From Lachnospiraceae bacterium (GTDB lineage: Bacteria; Bacillota; Clostridia; Lachnospirales; Lachnospiraceae), in the NCBI GenBank assembly GCA_014804795.1, contig JAAUZC010000008.1, positions 1 through 41,447 of the forward strand: a DNA stretch of 41,447 nt, written 5' to 3'. This document shows positions 23,125 through 31,959 of the stretch, piece after piece. The notes under the pieces were generated by a model. The model ran no database searches. It saw only the letters and a program-made list of their open reading frames with translations, and was not told where the DNA came from. The stretch's first letter is position 1. Each line of letters starts with the position of its first letter. The position numbers and the translations under genes are program-made.

Positions 23125-23150
23125 AGCAGCCAGGCTGGTGGTTGCTTTTT
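23125..23150 (+). terminator. Intrinsic terminator after XRE gene
   Basis: AGCAGCCA pairs with TGGTTGCT (one G-U) across GGCTGG and is followed by TTTT. It begins at the base after the XRE stop codon. Confidence 0.75.
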
Positions 23151-23225
23151 ATTCTATCCAATAACTTCCCTGATATGCCCATTCCTTATACCGGTGAAAG
23201 CTCCCGAAATGACCCGGATTTCCCC

Positions 23226-23639
23226 TCATTCCCCGGTGCTCCCGAATCCTCCCGTCCCCCGTTCCTTTCCAAGCTCGGAAACAAAGTCCGCGATCACCAC
23301 CGGCGTGATGACGAGCTGCCCGACCCTCGCCCCTTTCCTGATGGTATGTGTTTTGCTGCCCACGTTGCTGATGATCGCGTGGACCTCACCGCGGTAGCCG
23401 GAATCCACAGGGGGCAGCTCACATACCAGGCCCTTCACCGCCATGCTGGTGCGCGGGAACACATAGCCCGCATACCCGTCCGGTATCTCCAGCCCGAACC
23501 CCAGGGGGACCTTCTCGATGTCCCCCGGCTTCAGGGTACAGTCATAAGGCATGTACACGTCCGCCCCGGCATCATTGCCATGGGGACGGAAAGGCCTCTG
23601 GTGCTCCGGCACGCCGAAATCGATCAGTTTAATCTTCAT
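23226..23639 (-). CDS. dut: dUTP diphosphatase
   Basis: 137 residues, normal for a trimeric dUTPase, which converts dUTP to dUMP and keeps uracil out of DNA. All five family motifs are visible: G-N-D-A-G-A-D-V, P-R-T-S-M-A-V-K-G, V-D-S-G-Y-R-G-E-V with the catalytic Asp, G-A-R-V-G-Q-L, and the C-terminal R-G-T-G-G-F-G-S-T-G. ATG 23639 follows GGAGGAGG and overlaps the last 11 bases of the thyX-like gene, so the two are coupled. Its dUMP product is the substrate of ThyX. Confidence 0.95.
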   Translation of the reverse strand: MKIKLIDFGVPEHQRPFRPHGNDAGADVYMPYDCTLKPGDIEKVPLGFGLEIPDGYAGYVFPRTSMAVKGLVCELPPVDSGYRGEVHAIISNVGSKTHTIRKGARVGQLVITPVVIADFVSELGKERGTGGFGSTGE

Positions 23640-24378
23640 GCGCGCCTCCTCCCGTAAGCAGCGGATAATCCGCTTCCAGGATGTCCCCAGGCCCCATGCT
23701 CCCATCCAGCTTCCTTGTGCAGGACATCTTCCCCTCCAGGCATCTGTCCCTCTGGCAGAAGGCGCCCGTAAGCTGCGGCGCAAACAGCGAAGGGCTGAGC
23801 CGGTACAGTTCCTGCCATATCTTTAAGAGCACGATCCTGGTCTCATCCGTATTGCGGCGGCACACCCTCTGGCCGATGATATGCTTCCACTGGTAGGGCG
23901 TGGCGCTGATCAGCAGCACGTTCCGAAGGCCCTGGGGCGTGGCATAGCCTGCCGCGTCATGGCCGACCCCGGCGCCGCACAGCTTTTCATAACAGTCCAT
24001 GCCCTCATGGCAGCTTTTCAGATACAGTTCCCGGACGGGGGCAGGGGCTGCCAGTACCTCATAGGGCACGGCAAAATCCGCCTGACCGGTATAATTGCTG
24101 TACTGTAAGGACGCGCTCATGAACTTCACTTCGTTCTGGTGCCTGGTGACCTGCGCCAGGAAACGCCTGCTCGCCCCCACGACGGCGACCGTGATGACCG
24201 CGAATTTCTGGACCGTGGGATGCGGAAGGCTTCCGATGGCCGCCACGGTATCGTCATTGAATGACTTTTCATAAAGGGCCAGCAGGTCGTCCATTGTGGC
24301 GATCTTATGGCCCCGCTGGGTAAGCCTGGCGGCAAAGACCATGTTCTTCTCGGCCTCCTGCACCGCCTGGCAGTTCAA
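23629..24378 (-). CDS. ThyX-like FAD-dependent thymidylate synthase
   Basis: 249 residues or slightly more. Evidence for ThyX: V-K-I-L-N-like start just upstream, the R-H-Q-N-E-V-K-F-M-S segment with nearby Q-Y-S-N-Y (variant of the R-H-R ... S signature), and R-V-C-R-R-N-T-D-E-T-R near the middle. The third Arg of R-H-R is Gln and spacing differs, so activity is not assured. A cysteine-containing C-terminal extension is unusual. TTG 24378 has no ribosome site. The strong GGAGGGGG site instead points to ATA (24400-24402) or ATT (24391-24393), both rare starts. Coupled to dUTPase. Confidence 0.7.
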   Translation of the reverse strand: MNCQAVQEAEKNMVFAARLTQRGHKIATMDDLLALYEKSFNDDTVAAIGSLPHPTVQKFAVITVAVVGASRRFLAQVTRHQNEVKFMSASLQYSNYTGQADFAVPYEVLAAPAPVRELYLKSCHEGMDCYEKLCGAGVGHDAAGYATPQGLRNVLLISATPYQWKHIIGQRVCRRNTDETRIVLLKIWQELYRLSPSLFAPQLTGAFCQRDRCLEGKMSCTRKLDGSMGPGDILEADYPLLTGGGAHED

Positions 24379-24388
24379 AATCTTTACT

Positions 24389-24676
24389 TCAATCCTGTCT
24401 ATTGGTATCCCCCTCCTTTACGACTGCTTTTAATAAGAACAGGTAATTAAGGCTGTCCGTGATCTTTTCATCCCAGGTGTCCATGCCGTACCGGACGCCG
24501 TCCGAAAAGCACATGTCATATAAGGACACGATATGCTTTGCCAGCATCCCGGCAAGGGCCCTCTCCGGGGTCGTGTGCTGCAGCGCGGCAGCCGCCTTGA
24601 AAGCCCCCAGGCGGTCCGTGTCATCCCCGGTATATTCCTTCGTTTTCTGCTGCAGCACCCTGGAGCACAGCGCCAC
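24389..24676 (-). CDS. DUF1599/Nmad1-like protein
   Basis: At least 95 residues, and the homologous-looking frame continues 14 codons upstream to CTT (24716-24718). The pattern K-T-K-E-Y-T-G, L-G-A-F-K-A-A-A, H-I-V-S-L-Y-D, D-T-W-D-E-K-I-T-D-S-L-N-Y-L-F-L-L-K resembles the nucleotide-modification-associated domain 1 family (DUF1599) found in phages. The AAGGAGGG site precedes ATG 24722, but one extra C puts that ATG out of frame; GTG 24676 is the first usual in-frame start. Thus the gene may be frameshifted at codon 2. It overlaps the thyX leader. Confidence 0.55.
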   Translation of the reverse strand: MALCSRVLQQKTKEYTGDDTDRLGAFKAAAALQHTTPERALAGMLAKHIVSLYDMCFSDGVRYGMDTWDEKITDSLNYLFLLKAVVKEGDTNRQD

Positions 24677-24743
24677 CTGTTCCTCGAATATCCTGTTGAC
24701 TTCCTTCTGTGTGATAAGGCATCCCTCCTTCCGTGCCGCTCTT

Positions 24744-25226
24744 TTATGCGCCCGGGAGGCAGATCCAGTCCTGCATCAGGCACACGCTGGGTTCGTCCTC
24801 CCTGGGCACCAGGCGGTAGGCACATTCGCCGTACACCGTCCGCTTGTCCTCAATCTCCATCTCATATGCCTTGTAGAAACGGTATCCGATATTGGAGATC
24901 ACGCACTGCAGTGCCTGCAGCGCCTCCCTCTGTGAGGTCACGATCAGGTCCCTGTCTATGCTCCTTTTCAGGAAGAGCAGCGACTTGTAGAGCTGTACCT
25001 CCGTCCGGTAGGGGCGGCAGTCCATGTCCTCCAACCAGCCGCTGAATGCCACCGGCCCGCTCTCCGTGACCTCCCTCTCCGGGTGGTAGTATCCGTAGCA
25101 GTCCAGGTTCGCCGTGTTCAGAAGGTACAGCATTTCCCGGACCTCGTTCTCCGGCATGTCATAGAACCGCAGAAGGGAGCGGTACAGATGCACATAGCCG
25201 GGGATAGTGACAATGGTATTGACCAT
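24744..25226 (-). CDS. Unknown protein of nucleotide-metabolism cluster
   Basis: 160 residues, soluble, with evenly spaced helices, rich in L, Y and E. I do not recognise a domain. Notable segments are R-S-L-L-R-F-Y-D-M-P, L-N-T-A-N-L-D-C-Y-G-Y-Y and L-Q-A-L-Q-C-V-I-S-N-I-G-Y-R-F. ATG 25226 follows GGAGG at 7 bases. First gene of the unit that continues with the DUF1599-like, thyX-like and dut genes, so a role with nucleotides or modified DNA is possible but unproven. Confidence 0.7.
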   Translation of the reverse strand: MVNTIVTIPGYVHLYRSLLRFYDMPENEVREMLYLLNTANLDCYGYYHPEREVTESGPVAFSGWLEDMDCRPYRTEVQLYKSLLFLKRSIDRDLIVTSQREALQALQCVISNIGYRFYKAYEMEIEDKRTVYGECAYRLVPREDEPSVCLMQDWICLPGA

Positions 25227-25285
25227 AAGATATCCTCCATAACGATAAGGGCGGGAGCCAGAGCCCCCGCGCCTGTTTTTAATGT

Positions 25286-26086
25286 TCAGTTTTCCGTCAG
25301 CCTCCCGTGCACCACGTAACGTGCATCCTGGAAGGAATATGCACAGGTGGAGAGCGTCACCACATGGTCGGCCGCCCCTGCCTGTACCTTTGGGACAAAA
25401 TCAGAGCGCCGCCGCGCCCTTTCCAGCCATCCGGCGAACTCCCCCTCCGTGGAAAAGCGCAGGGTATAGGCTTCCGATGCCACCGCCGCCGTATATCCTG
25501 AAAAAAGCTCCAGCCGGTAGTCCGTCTCCTCCGTGATGAAGTAGATCACAGGGTGCGCCTCATAATAGGCCTGGTCCGCATAGGACACCAGGCAGGCGAA
25601 CATCTTCCCGCTTGCCATGTGGTGCCCGTAGACCAGGGTGTTCTCATCTGCAAACCCCTCCCGGTTCCCGCAGTCCATGAACAGGCTCCCGTTCCGGTTC
25701 CCGCTCCCGTCCGGCAGATGGTCCAGGTAATAGGAATTGTCCTGCCCCTGCACTACCGGGTAGCTGATCTCCGTATCCGGGCAGTAGAGCCAGCCTGCAA
25801 GGTCTGGGACCTCCTCCTTCAGCGCAGCAAAGTCGATGTCCAGGATACGCTCTTTTTCTTCCGGTATCCCTTCTGCCCCTTCCATTGGCATGTCATCCGG
25901 CCCCGGCATGTCTTCTGTTCCCGTCCGGCTGCCGGGCCTTACATGCTGCGCCATCTCTTCATAGGCAGCTTCACTCTCCATGTCCTGCCGGCAGGTGTCA
26001 TAAATGCGCGCCCCGAAGAAAACGGCAGCCCCGAAGGAGGCCGCCGCCAGGAGGGCCGGGATGCCGGCAGCAAGCGCCTTACGCAT
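25286..26086 (-). CDS. Class B sortase
   Basis: 266-residue membrane-anchored transpeptidase. Signal/anchor helix at residues 3-25. Catalytic His in L-V-Y-G-H-H-M, catalytic Cys in L-S-T-C-A-Y-S-F and Arg in D-A-R-Y-V-V-H-G, the standard sortase triad order. The N-terminus before the fold (residues 30-75) is acidic and probably flexible. ATG 26086 overlaps the end of the adhesin gene (stop at 26079), so the enzyme and its likely substrate are co-translated. Substrate motif in the adhesin is P-K-T-G. Confidence 0.93.
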   Translation of the reverse strand: MRKALAAGIPALLAAASFGAAVFFGARIYDTCRQDMESEAAYEEMAQHVRPGSRTGTEDMPGPDDMPMEGAEGIPEEKERILDIDFAALKEEVPDLAGWLYCPDTEISYPVVQGQDNSYYLDHLPDGSGNRNGSLFMDCGNREGFADENTLVYGHHMASGKMFACLVSYADQAYYEAHPVIYFITEETDYRLELFSGYTAAVASEAYTLRFSTEGEFAGWLERARRRSDFVPKVQAGAADHVVTLSTCAYSFQDARYVVHGRLTEN

Positions 26087-29000
26087 CCTTTTTCCCTTTC
26101 TTCTTTGCCCTGCGGAAAGAGATGCCGGTAAATACGCACCCGGCAAGCACCGCAGCCCCGGCAATGGCTGCCCACAGCCTGATGTTGGAGCTGTCGCCGG
26201 TCTTCGGCGCATCCGTCATCAGGGAGATGCCGCCCTGGCCTTTCCCGTCAGATCCCGCGCTTCCGGATCCGCTGCCGCCGGACTGGCCGTTTCCTGTGCT
26301 TCCATCCCCTGCGCTGCCGTTCCCCGTTTTCCCATTGCCGGAACCGTCACCGGCAGGATCCGCTTTTATAGTGGCCGACCCGTCAGCACTGCTGCCTGCC
26401 ACCTCGTTCTTATTGGAATTGTCGATATTGACTGTCACACTGCTGTCTTTCCCTCCAGCCTTGTCGATCAGGTCCTTTATGTCGTCCAGCAGGGTATCCG
26501 GTTTCTCCACATAGGTCCTCACCCGGTTGCTGGTCAGCGTCAGGCCGCCTGCGGTCATACGGGCGGCGTTCTGGATGCTGCCCCCTTCCGCCTCTTTTTT
26601 CACCTTTGCCAGGAAAGAGACCGCGGCGGAATCCCCGCCTGCAAGGGTGACAGTCCATGTGACGGTGCCGTCCTTATATTCGCCGCCGTCTGCCGCCGAT
26701 ACGAATTCCGCCCCTTCCGGCACCTCGTCCGTAACGGTAAAGGTGCGTTCCTCCGTCGCCGTGTTCTTCACGGTGATCCGGTACTGCAGCGTCGTCCCGC
26801 TCTCCACGGTCTCACCGTTCAGGTCCTTCCTGCCGTCCCCGCTGGTCACGGATTTCACAAGGTCCTCCAGCACATAGTTCACTACCTGGTTGGTGGAAGC
26901 GGTCTTTGACTGCCCGGTCTCTTCATCGCTGACAGCCACAAAAGCGCTGTTGGCAAACGCCTTCCCGTTCAGTTCCTCGCCCACCTTCACGCGCACGGTG
27001 ACGCTGCCCTCCGTTCCGGGCTCCGCCTCAAAGGACCAGTGCACGTTGTCTCCCTTCACGATGCTGAATACCTTGCCCCCGTCGGAAGCATCCACAAAGG
27101 ACACGCCGGCCGGCAGGATATCGTCGATGGCCACCGTGCGGACTGTACGGCCGTCATTCTTATAGGTGATCCGGTACGTCACGATGTCCCCTGCCGCCAC
27201 GTTTTCCCTGTCTATGTCCTGCCCCTCTGCGTCCAGCACCTGCTTTCTGGGGACGTAGTTCCTGGTATGTCCATCCTCCGTGTCCCCGTTCTTTGTCACA
27301 GTCCCGATATGGGCCTCGTCCATGTCCACAAAAGCGCGGTTCTCAATGTCCTTCCCGGAAGCGCTCTCCAGCACCTTCACCTTTACGGACACCTCGCCCT
27401 TTGCATGGGCCCCGGTCTCCATCGTCCAGGTCACGGTATGGGACTCCCTGTCATAGACGCCGCCGTCACTGGCAGAAACGAACTTCACGTCCTCCGGCAG
27501 CCGGTCCGTGACCACCGCCGTTTTGCCGCAGTCCGAAGGGTTCTTATATGCCACCGTATAGACCAGGTTCTCCCCGATCTGCACCGGCCAGGTATTGATG
27601 GACGGCTCCCCTTCTTTTGAGGACACGTCCTTTGTGGGTGTGGGGATCACCGGTGTCTCTACCTCATTGGTGTCCTTTTTTCCGAAATCGGCAGCCACAA
27701 CTGCATGGTTTTTCAGGATCGTATCCTCTGCCTCTTTCAGGATCCTTACCTTCACGGACACTGTTTCCTGCTCATTTTCCGCCACTTCCACCTTCCATGC
27801 CACCGTATGGGTCCCGGTCTCATAGCTGCCCTCATGGTCCGCGGAGACGAACTCCACATGTTCCGGCAGCGCGTCCGTGATGGTGAACATGCGCCTGTCA
27901 TCCGCCGGGTTCCGGAAAGTGACCCGGTATTCCAGGATGTCGCCTGCCTGCTTCACCGTCTGTACGGGGTTCCCTTCCCCGTCGGCGTCGATATCATGCC
28001 CGTCCTCACAGAACACTGCCTTTGAAGGGTCATCCAGCACATACACCGGCGTCCTTTCGTCAAGGACGGAATCGGAGGAAACGGAAGCCTTGTGCGTAAG
28101 GTCAACGGAGACGTCTGCCTGGTTGTAGATCTTTGTATATTGGCTTTCCATTTCAGGCACATGGACGTCAAAGGAGACCGTCTTTTCCTCCCCGGCTGCC
28201 AGCGTCATCTTCCATGTGATCATCCTGCCGGCCGCCCTGCCGCCGTCAGAGACCGTGCCCTCCACAAGGGCCACTTCTTCCGGCAGCTCGTCCGTCACCG
28301 TAAAGGCTTTCGCCTCGTCTGCCGGGTTCCGGAATGTGACGGTATAGGTGATGTCCTGCCCGTCATTGATCACCTTGTTGGTGATGTCCCGGCCTTCCGC
28401 ATCCCATACGGATTTCACCGGGTCCTCCAGTACGGGGGACTTTGTGGTGTCCGAGACCGGCACGTCCTTTTCGGAGCTGTCCGGGATTGCCTTGAAGCAG
28501 ACCGTCCCCGTGTTCTCCTGGACCGTGCCCTGGGCCTCCTCCTTTACCCGGCAGTTGAAAGAGACTTCCCCGCTGCCGTAGGCGTCCACCATGCCCGTCC
28601 ATTTCACGGTATGGGCCTTTTCATCATAGGTGCCGCCGCTGCTGATGGAATCCGGGAGCACTTCCATCCCTTCCGGCACCCTGTCCGTGACCTCCACGCT
28701 GCGCCGGGTCCCGGTAGGGTTCCCAAAGCTGATGGCATACGCCACCACATCCCCGTCCTTTATGACCAGGCCGTCGATGGCCTGCCCGTCCTCATAGTTC
28801 CTTAAGCACTCGCTGTCAAAGATATGCACCTCCTTGTCCATGGAGGGCTTTACATAGGTCACGATGATCCTGTGGTTGTCCGTGACATCGCTGAACGTAT
28901 AGCTGGAAGGGTGCTCTGTGATGTCCACCTTCTCCCCGTCCACCGTCACTGTATCCAAAAGATACCCTTCGTCCGGTTCATAGCGGACGGTGCGGTCATG

Positions 29001-30932
29001 GTGGAACTTCACCCTGTCGTCCACCTTCACGTCATCCTCCCCTGGCACCGTCTCATTCCCGTCCCCGTCATGAATGCTGATCCTGCCGTTTACGACCTCT
29101 GCCTCCACCGTCCGGTAAGGGGAAGCCGCTTTCACCTCATTGCTCTCCACGCCCATGCTGTTAAAATACACTTTGCAGCTGTTGTAGAAATAATCATCCT
29201 CGGCGGTGCCGTTCACCCTGGTATTGATCACAAGGGTATAGGATTCCCCTTGGTAGGCCATGCCGCCGGACAGGAAGGAGGAGGAAAATTCATAGGACAC
29301 CTTATGGCTGCCCCGGTCATAGGACACGGTCCCCGCGTTCAGCTGGTTCCCCCGGGCATCCTCCAGCCATGCGGACACGTAATCCACCTCGGCGGGGAGC
29401 TGGTCCACGAACCGCAGCGCGGAATACCTGCTGACCGTCTCCACCCCCAGCGTGTGGACCTTCTGCGTGATGCGGTAGGTGATGGCCTGCCCTTCCTCCG
29501 TTTCCTCTAAGAACGTCACGCCGTTCTCCGTCTTTGCCGGGTTCTCCGGCCTGGGGATGGCGATGGATGCGGAGCTTGGCGCGATCCAGTAGCCGGTATG
29601 GGTGTTGCATCCCAGGTAGAAGGTGTTCCCCGTCGCATATAAGGGGATGGAAACGCTGTTCTTATAAAAAGTGGAGCCGCCCAGGTAATCCGTGAAGCTG
29701 TTGTCGCTCCCCCGGAATGCCGGCACGCCGCTCACCCTGGTGACGGCCACGTTGGTGGACGACGCGGTGTAGCCGGTGGTGGTGCCGCTCAACGGAGATG
29801 CGTATTCGCCGGTGTTCAGGCTGTTGAAGGTCATGAAGGAATTTCCGTCAAAGCGGATGGCCTCCTTCGTGTCCGCATAGAAATAGTCCACCCTGCACTG
29901 CGCCCTGGATGCGCTGTCACGGCCGATGAACCACCAGCCGTTGTAAAAACTGGTCTCGCAGTAATAAAGGGCCTCCAGGGATCCCAGCTCCGTGAAGGTC
30001 ACCTTTGCGCCTACGGCTTTATCATTGTAGGTGCCGATGTTCTCATAGGTGATGGAAGCGGTGCTCCCGTTGGAAAGCCCCGTGAACCGGGCCGTGCTGG
30101 CGCCGGTGGTGGGCCCGCCGTAGGAAGCCCTGGACCAGGAGCATCCGTTCGCTGAATAGCTGGACGCGGTGCTCTGGTTCCTGATCTTTAAGCCGTTGCC
30201 CTCCGAGAACTGCCCCAGGTCGATCTTTGAGATCTCCAGGGAGGCCGGCACGGATGGGGACGTGTCAGGGTAATATACTTCCACCTCCTGTTGCAGCAGC
30301 GTCACATAGAACTGCTTCTTTGCCGTGGAGTTCGTCCCCCTGGCACGGTAGGTCACTTCATATGTCATGCGGTCCTTCAGGGAATCATAGGCGATGCAGG
30401 TCCCGCGCCTGCCGTCCTCCACCAGCCCGATCTCTTCCGGTTCGCCGCTGACGCGCCTTACGCCGTCCACAAGGACCTCCGTCTCTTTCCCGGCCACTGC
30501 GGCCTGGATGCCGTATGCCTCCGGGTCGATGCACAGGCCCACGCTCTCATATTCCACGAAGGCCTCCACGGGGGATTTCAGGGAATCCACCTCTGCCCCG
30601 TCCTCATACCAGACGGCCCTTGCGGGGCGTTCCGGCTCCGTCTCTTTTTCAGTCTCCTTTTCATCTCCCGTGCCGCCCTCGGCGCCTTCCTGCCCGGTGT
30701 TCTCTTCATCATCCGTGCCTGCTTCCGCCGTATCCTCTCCTGTTTCCTTTTCCACATCTTCCCCTTCATCCACAGGGGCTGTGTCTTCCCCGCTCTCCGC
30801 AGCCGTCCTGTCAGCCTCCGCGGCATGGACCGGCAGCATCCCGGCCCCGCAGCTGCATGTAAGGGCCGTTGCCGTGAGCAGTGCCGCGAGCATGCGCTGC
30901 AGGGATCCCTTCCTTCTCTTTTTCAATGCCAT
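26079..30932 (-). CDS. Giant cell-wall adhesin with DUF11-type repeats
   Basis: 1617 residues. Signal peptide 1-38 with a basic start and A-L-L-T-A-T-A-L-T core. Residues 40-115 are very acidic (E/D/T/G). The middle holds a large N-terminal domain, an isopeptide-type segment, and six related domains of about 125 residues (about 700-1470). Each has G-x-x-(L/I)-x-Y-x-(V/I)-(T/A)-(F/Y)-x-N, then T-D-x-(L/V)-P-E and H-T-V-x-W motifs typical of DUF11 repeats. Then follows a G/S/N-rich stalk, A-P-K-T-G-D, a membrane helix and a K/R tail, the layout for sortase anchoring. ATG 30932 follows AAAGGAGG. Likely mediates contact between cells or with host surfaces. Confidence 0.9.
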   Translation of the reverse strand: MALKKRRKGSLQRMLAALLTATALTCSCGAGMLPVHAAEADRTAAESGEDTAPVDEGEDVEKETGEDTAEAGTDDEENTGQEGAEGGTGDEKETEKETEPERPARAVWYEDGAEVDSLKSPVEAFVEYESVGLCIDPEAYGIQAAVAGKETEVLVDGVRRVSGEPEEIGLVEDGRRGTCIAYDSLKDRMTYEVTYRARGTNSTAKKQFYVTLLQQEVEVYYPDTSPSVPASLEISKIDLGQFSEGNGLKIRNQSTASSYSANGCSWSRASYGGPTTGASTARFTGLSNGSTASITYENIGTYNDKAVGAKVTFTELGSLEALYYCETSFYNGWWFIGRDSASRAQCRVDYFYADTKEAIRFDGNSFMTFNSLNTGEYASPLSGTTTGYTASSTNVAVTRVSGVPAFRGSDNSFTDYLGGSTFYKNSVSIPLYATGNTFYLGCNTHTGYWIAPSSASIAIPRPENPAKTENGVTFLEETEEGQAITYRITQKVHTLGVETVSRYSALRFVDQLPAEVDYVSAWLEDARGNQLNAGTVSYDRGSHKVSYEFSSSFLSGGMAYQGESYTLVINTRVNGTAEDDYFYNSCKVYFNSMGVESNEVKAASPYRTVEAEVVNGRISIHDGDGNETVPGEDDVKVDDRVKFHHDRTVRYEPDEGYLLDTVTVDGEKVDITEHPSSYTFSDVTDNHRIIVTYVKPSMDKEVHIFDSECLRNYEDGQAIDGLVIKDGDVVAYAISFGNPTGTRRSVEVTDRVPEGMEVLPDSISSGGTYDEKAHTVKWTGMVDAYGSGEVSFNCRVKEEAQGTVQENTGTVCFKAIPDSSEKDVPVSDTTKSPVLEDPVKSVWDAEGRDITNKVINDGQDITYTVTFRNPADEAKAFTVTDELPEEVALVEGTVSDGGRAAGRMITWKMTLAAGEEKTVSFDVHVPEMESQYTKIYNQADVSVDLTHKASVSSDSVLDERTPVYVLDDPSKAVFCEDGHDIDADGEGNPVQTVKQAGDILEYRVTFRNPADDRRMFTITDALPEHVEFVSADHEGSYETGTHTVAWKVEVAENEQETVSVKVRILKEAEDTILKNHAVVAADFGKKDTNEVETPVIPTPTKDVSSKEGEPSINTWPVQIGENLVYTVAYKNPSDCGKTAVVTDRLPEDVKFVSASDGGVYDRESHTVTWTMETGAHAKGEVSVKVKVLESASGKDIENRAFVDMDEAHIGTVTKNGDTEDGHTRNYVPRKQVLDAEGQDIDRENVAAGDIVTYRITYKNDGRTVRTVAIDDILPAGVSFVDASDGGKVFSIVKGDNVHWSFEAEPGTEGSVTVRVKVGEELNGKAFANSAFVAVSDEETGQSKTASTNQVVNYVLEDLVKSVTSGDGRKDLNGETVESGTTLQYRITVKNTATEERTFTVTDEVPEGAEFVSAADGGEYKDGTVTWTVTLAGGDSAAVSFLAKVKKEAEGGSIQNAARMTAGGLTLTSNRVRTYVEKPDTLLDDIKDLIDKAGGKDSSVTVNIDNSNKNEVAGSSADGSATIKADPAGDGSGNGKTGNGSAGDGSTGNGQSGGSGSGSAGSDGKGQGGISLMTDAPKTGDSSNIRLWAAIAGAAVLAGCVFTGISFRRAKKKGKKDA

Positions 30933-30960
30933 ATGGCCTCCTTTCCCAAAAAGACAGCGC

Positions 30961-31959
30961 CTATTCGCTGTCTGCGCCTTCAAAGTCCTCCCTGTCCTCA
31001 AAGTCATCCTCCGACAGGTATTCCGTCTCCCCGAATGCCTCATCCGGGTCAAAGCCTTCGCCGTAATCTTCCTCCCCGTCATCGTCCTCATCCTCCTGTG
31101 CCTGCTGCCTCGGGCGCACGATCTTCACATAGTAGCCGCCTGCGCACACCGCGGCCATGGCGATGAGGATGAAGATGGCCGTCCCTGTGCCTCCCGTCCC
31201 CTTTTTCTGCGGTTCCGGTTCCGGCTCCGGCTCTTCTGCGGGCGCCTCCTTTCCGGTGCAGCCTGTCAGGTCGTTCCGGCAGATCTGGCAGGAGGTGTCC
31301 ACCATCCCCGCCTCGCACTTCTCCCTGCAGGTGCAGGCCTCCGGTATCGCCGATACCTGGCTGCCTTTGTCCTTCTCCGCAAGGGCCATCAGGTCGGCCT
31401 CCGTGACGGCGTTCAGGAAATACACGTTCTTTTCCTCCCGCTCGCCGTCGATCACCAGGTAGAACACGTTCCCCTCTTCGGTGGTGATGGTATAGAACTG
31501 CTTATGGTCCTTCCCGCCGTCGGCCTCATCCAGCACCGTGCCGGTCCCGTCCGGGGTAAAGGGTGCCCCGGGCTCCTCCTGTGCCTCCCCGTCCTCTTCC
31601 GGAAGGTCCGCCAGGAAGGAAGGCTCCTCATAGAATGGGTTTTCCACCGTGACCGTATCGGAACGGTTCCCCGCATAATCCACCGCATAGATCCCCACGG
31701 ATTCCCTGCCCTCCGCATAGTCCTTGAATTCCACGGACGCCTTCCCGTCCACAAGTGAGCTGACCCGCATCCCCTCGATATAGACGGCCTCCACGCCGGA
31801 ATTGTCGTCCTCCGCCTCAATGTCAAGGGTGCCGCCGTCCAGGGCCGCCGTTACGGTAGGAGGGGTGGTGTCTCCCCCGGCATGGGCGGTCAGGGGCATG
31901 GAAAAGGCGCCCATGCTGAACACGAGCGCCATCAGTCCTGCCATTTTCTTAATCTTCAT
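30961..31959 (-). CDS. CD1107-family mobile element protein (DUF4366)
   Basis: 332 residues. Signal peptide 1-27, a Big-like domain (T-T-P-P-T-V-T-A-A-L-D, then A-V-D-Y-A-G-N-R), and a domain with F-Y-T-I-T-T and F-Y-L-V-I-D-G-E-R. A cysteine cluster near residues 208-235 (C-T-C-R-E-K-C ... C-Q-I-C-R-N-D) is followed by one membrane helix near 260-280 and a very acidic cytoplasmic end. This matches the DUF4366/CD1107 family next to CD1108 in C. difficile CTn4. Probably surface-exposed part of the mating apparatus. ATG 31959 follows GGGAGG; it overlaps the DUF4315 gene by 11 bases. Confidence 0.9.
   Translation of the reverse strand: MKIKKMAGLMALVFSMGAFSMPLTAHAGGDTTPPTVTAALDGGTLDIEAEDDNSGVEAVYIEGMRVSSLVDGKASVEFKDYAEGRESVGIYAVDYAGNRSDTVTVENPFYEEPSFLADLPEEDGEAQEEPGAPFTPDGTGTVLDEADGGKDHKQFYTITTEEGNVFYLVIDGEREEKNVYFLNAVTEADLMALAEKDKGSQVSAIPEACTCREKCEAGMVDTSCQICRNDLTGCTGKEAPAEEPEPEPEPQKKGTGGTGTAIFILIAMAAVCAGGYYVKIVRPRQQAQEDEDDDGEEDYGEGFDPDEAFGETEYLSEDDFEDREDFEGADSE

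Noticed and set aside
25249..25282. GC hairpin with T-run on the plus strand upstream of sortase stop
   Set aside because: It faces against all nearby transcription; no plus-strand gene ends there, so I do not call it a terminator.
26079..30932. Domain repeats of the adhesin as DNA tandem repeats or a CRISPR-like array
   Set aside because: Repeats exist at the protein level only; DNA copies are diverged and have no spacer-repeat pattern.
30394..31758. Long plus-strand open frame opposite the DUF4366 and adhesin genes
   Set aside because: It has no ribosome site or recognisable domain and mirrors GC-rich, codon-biased genes on the other strand; a shadow.
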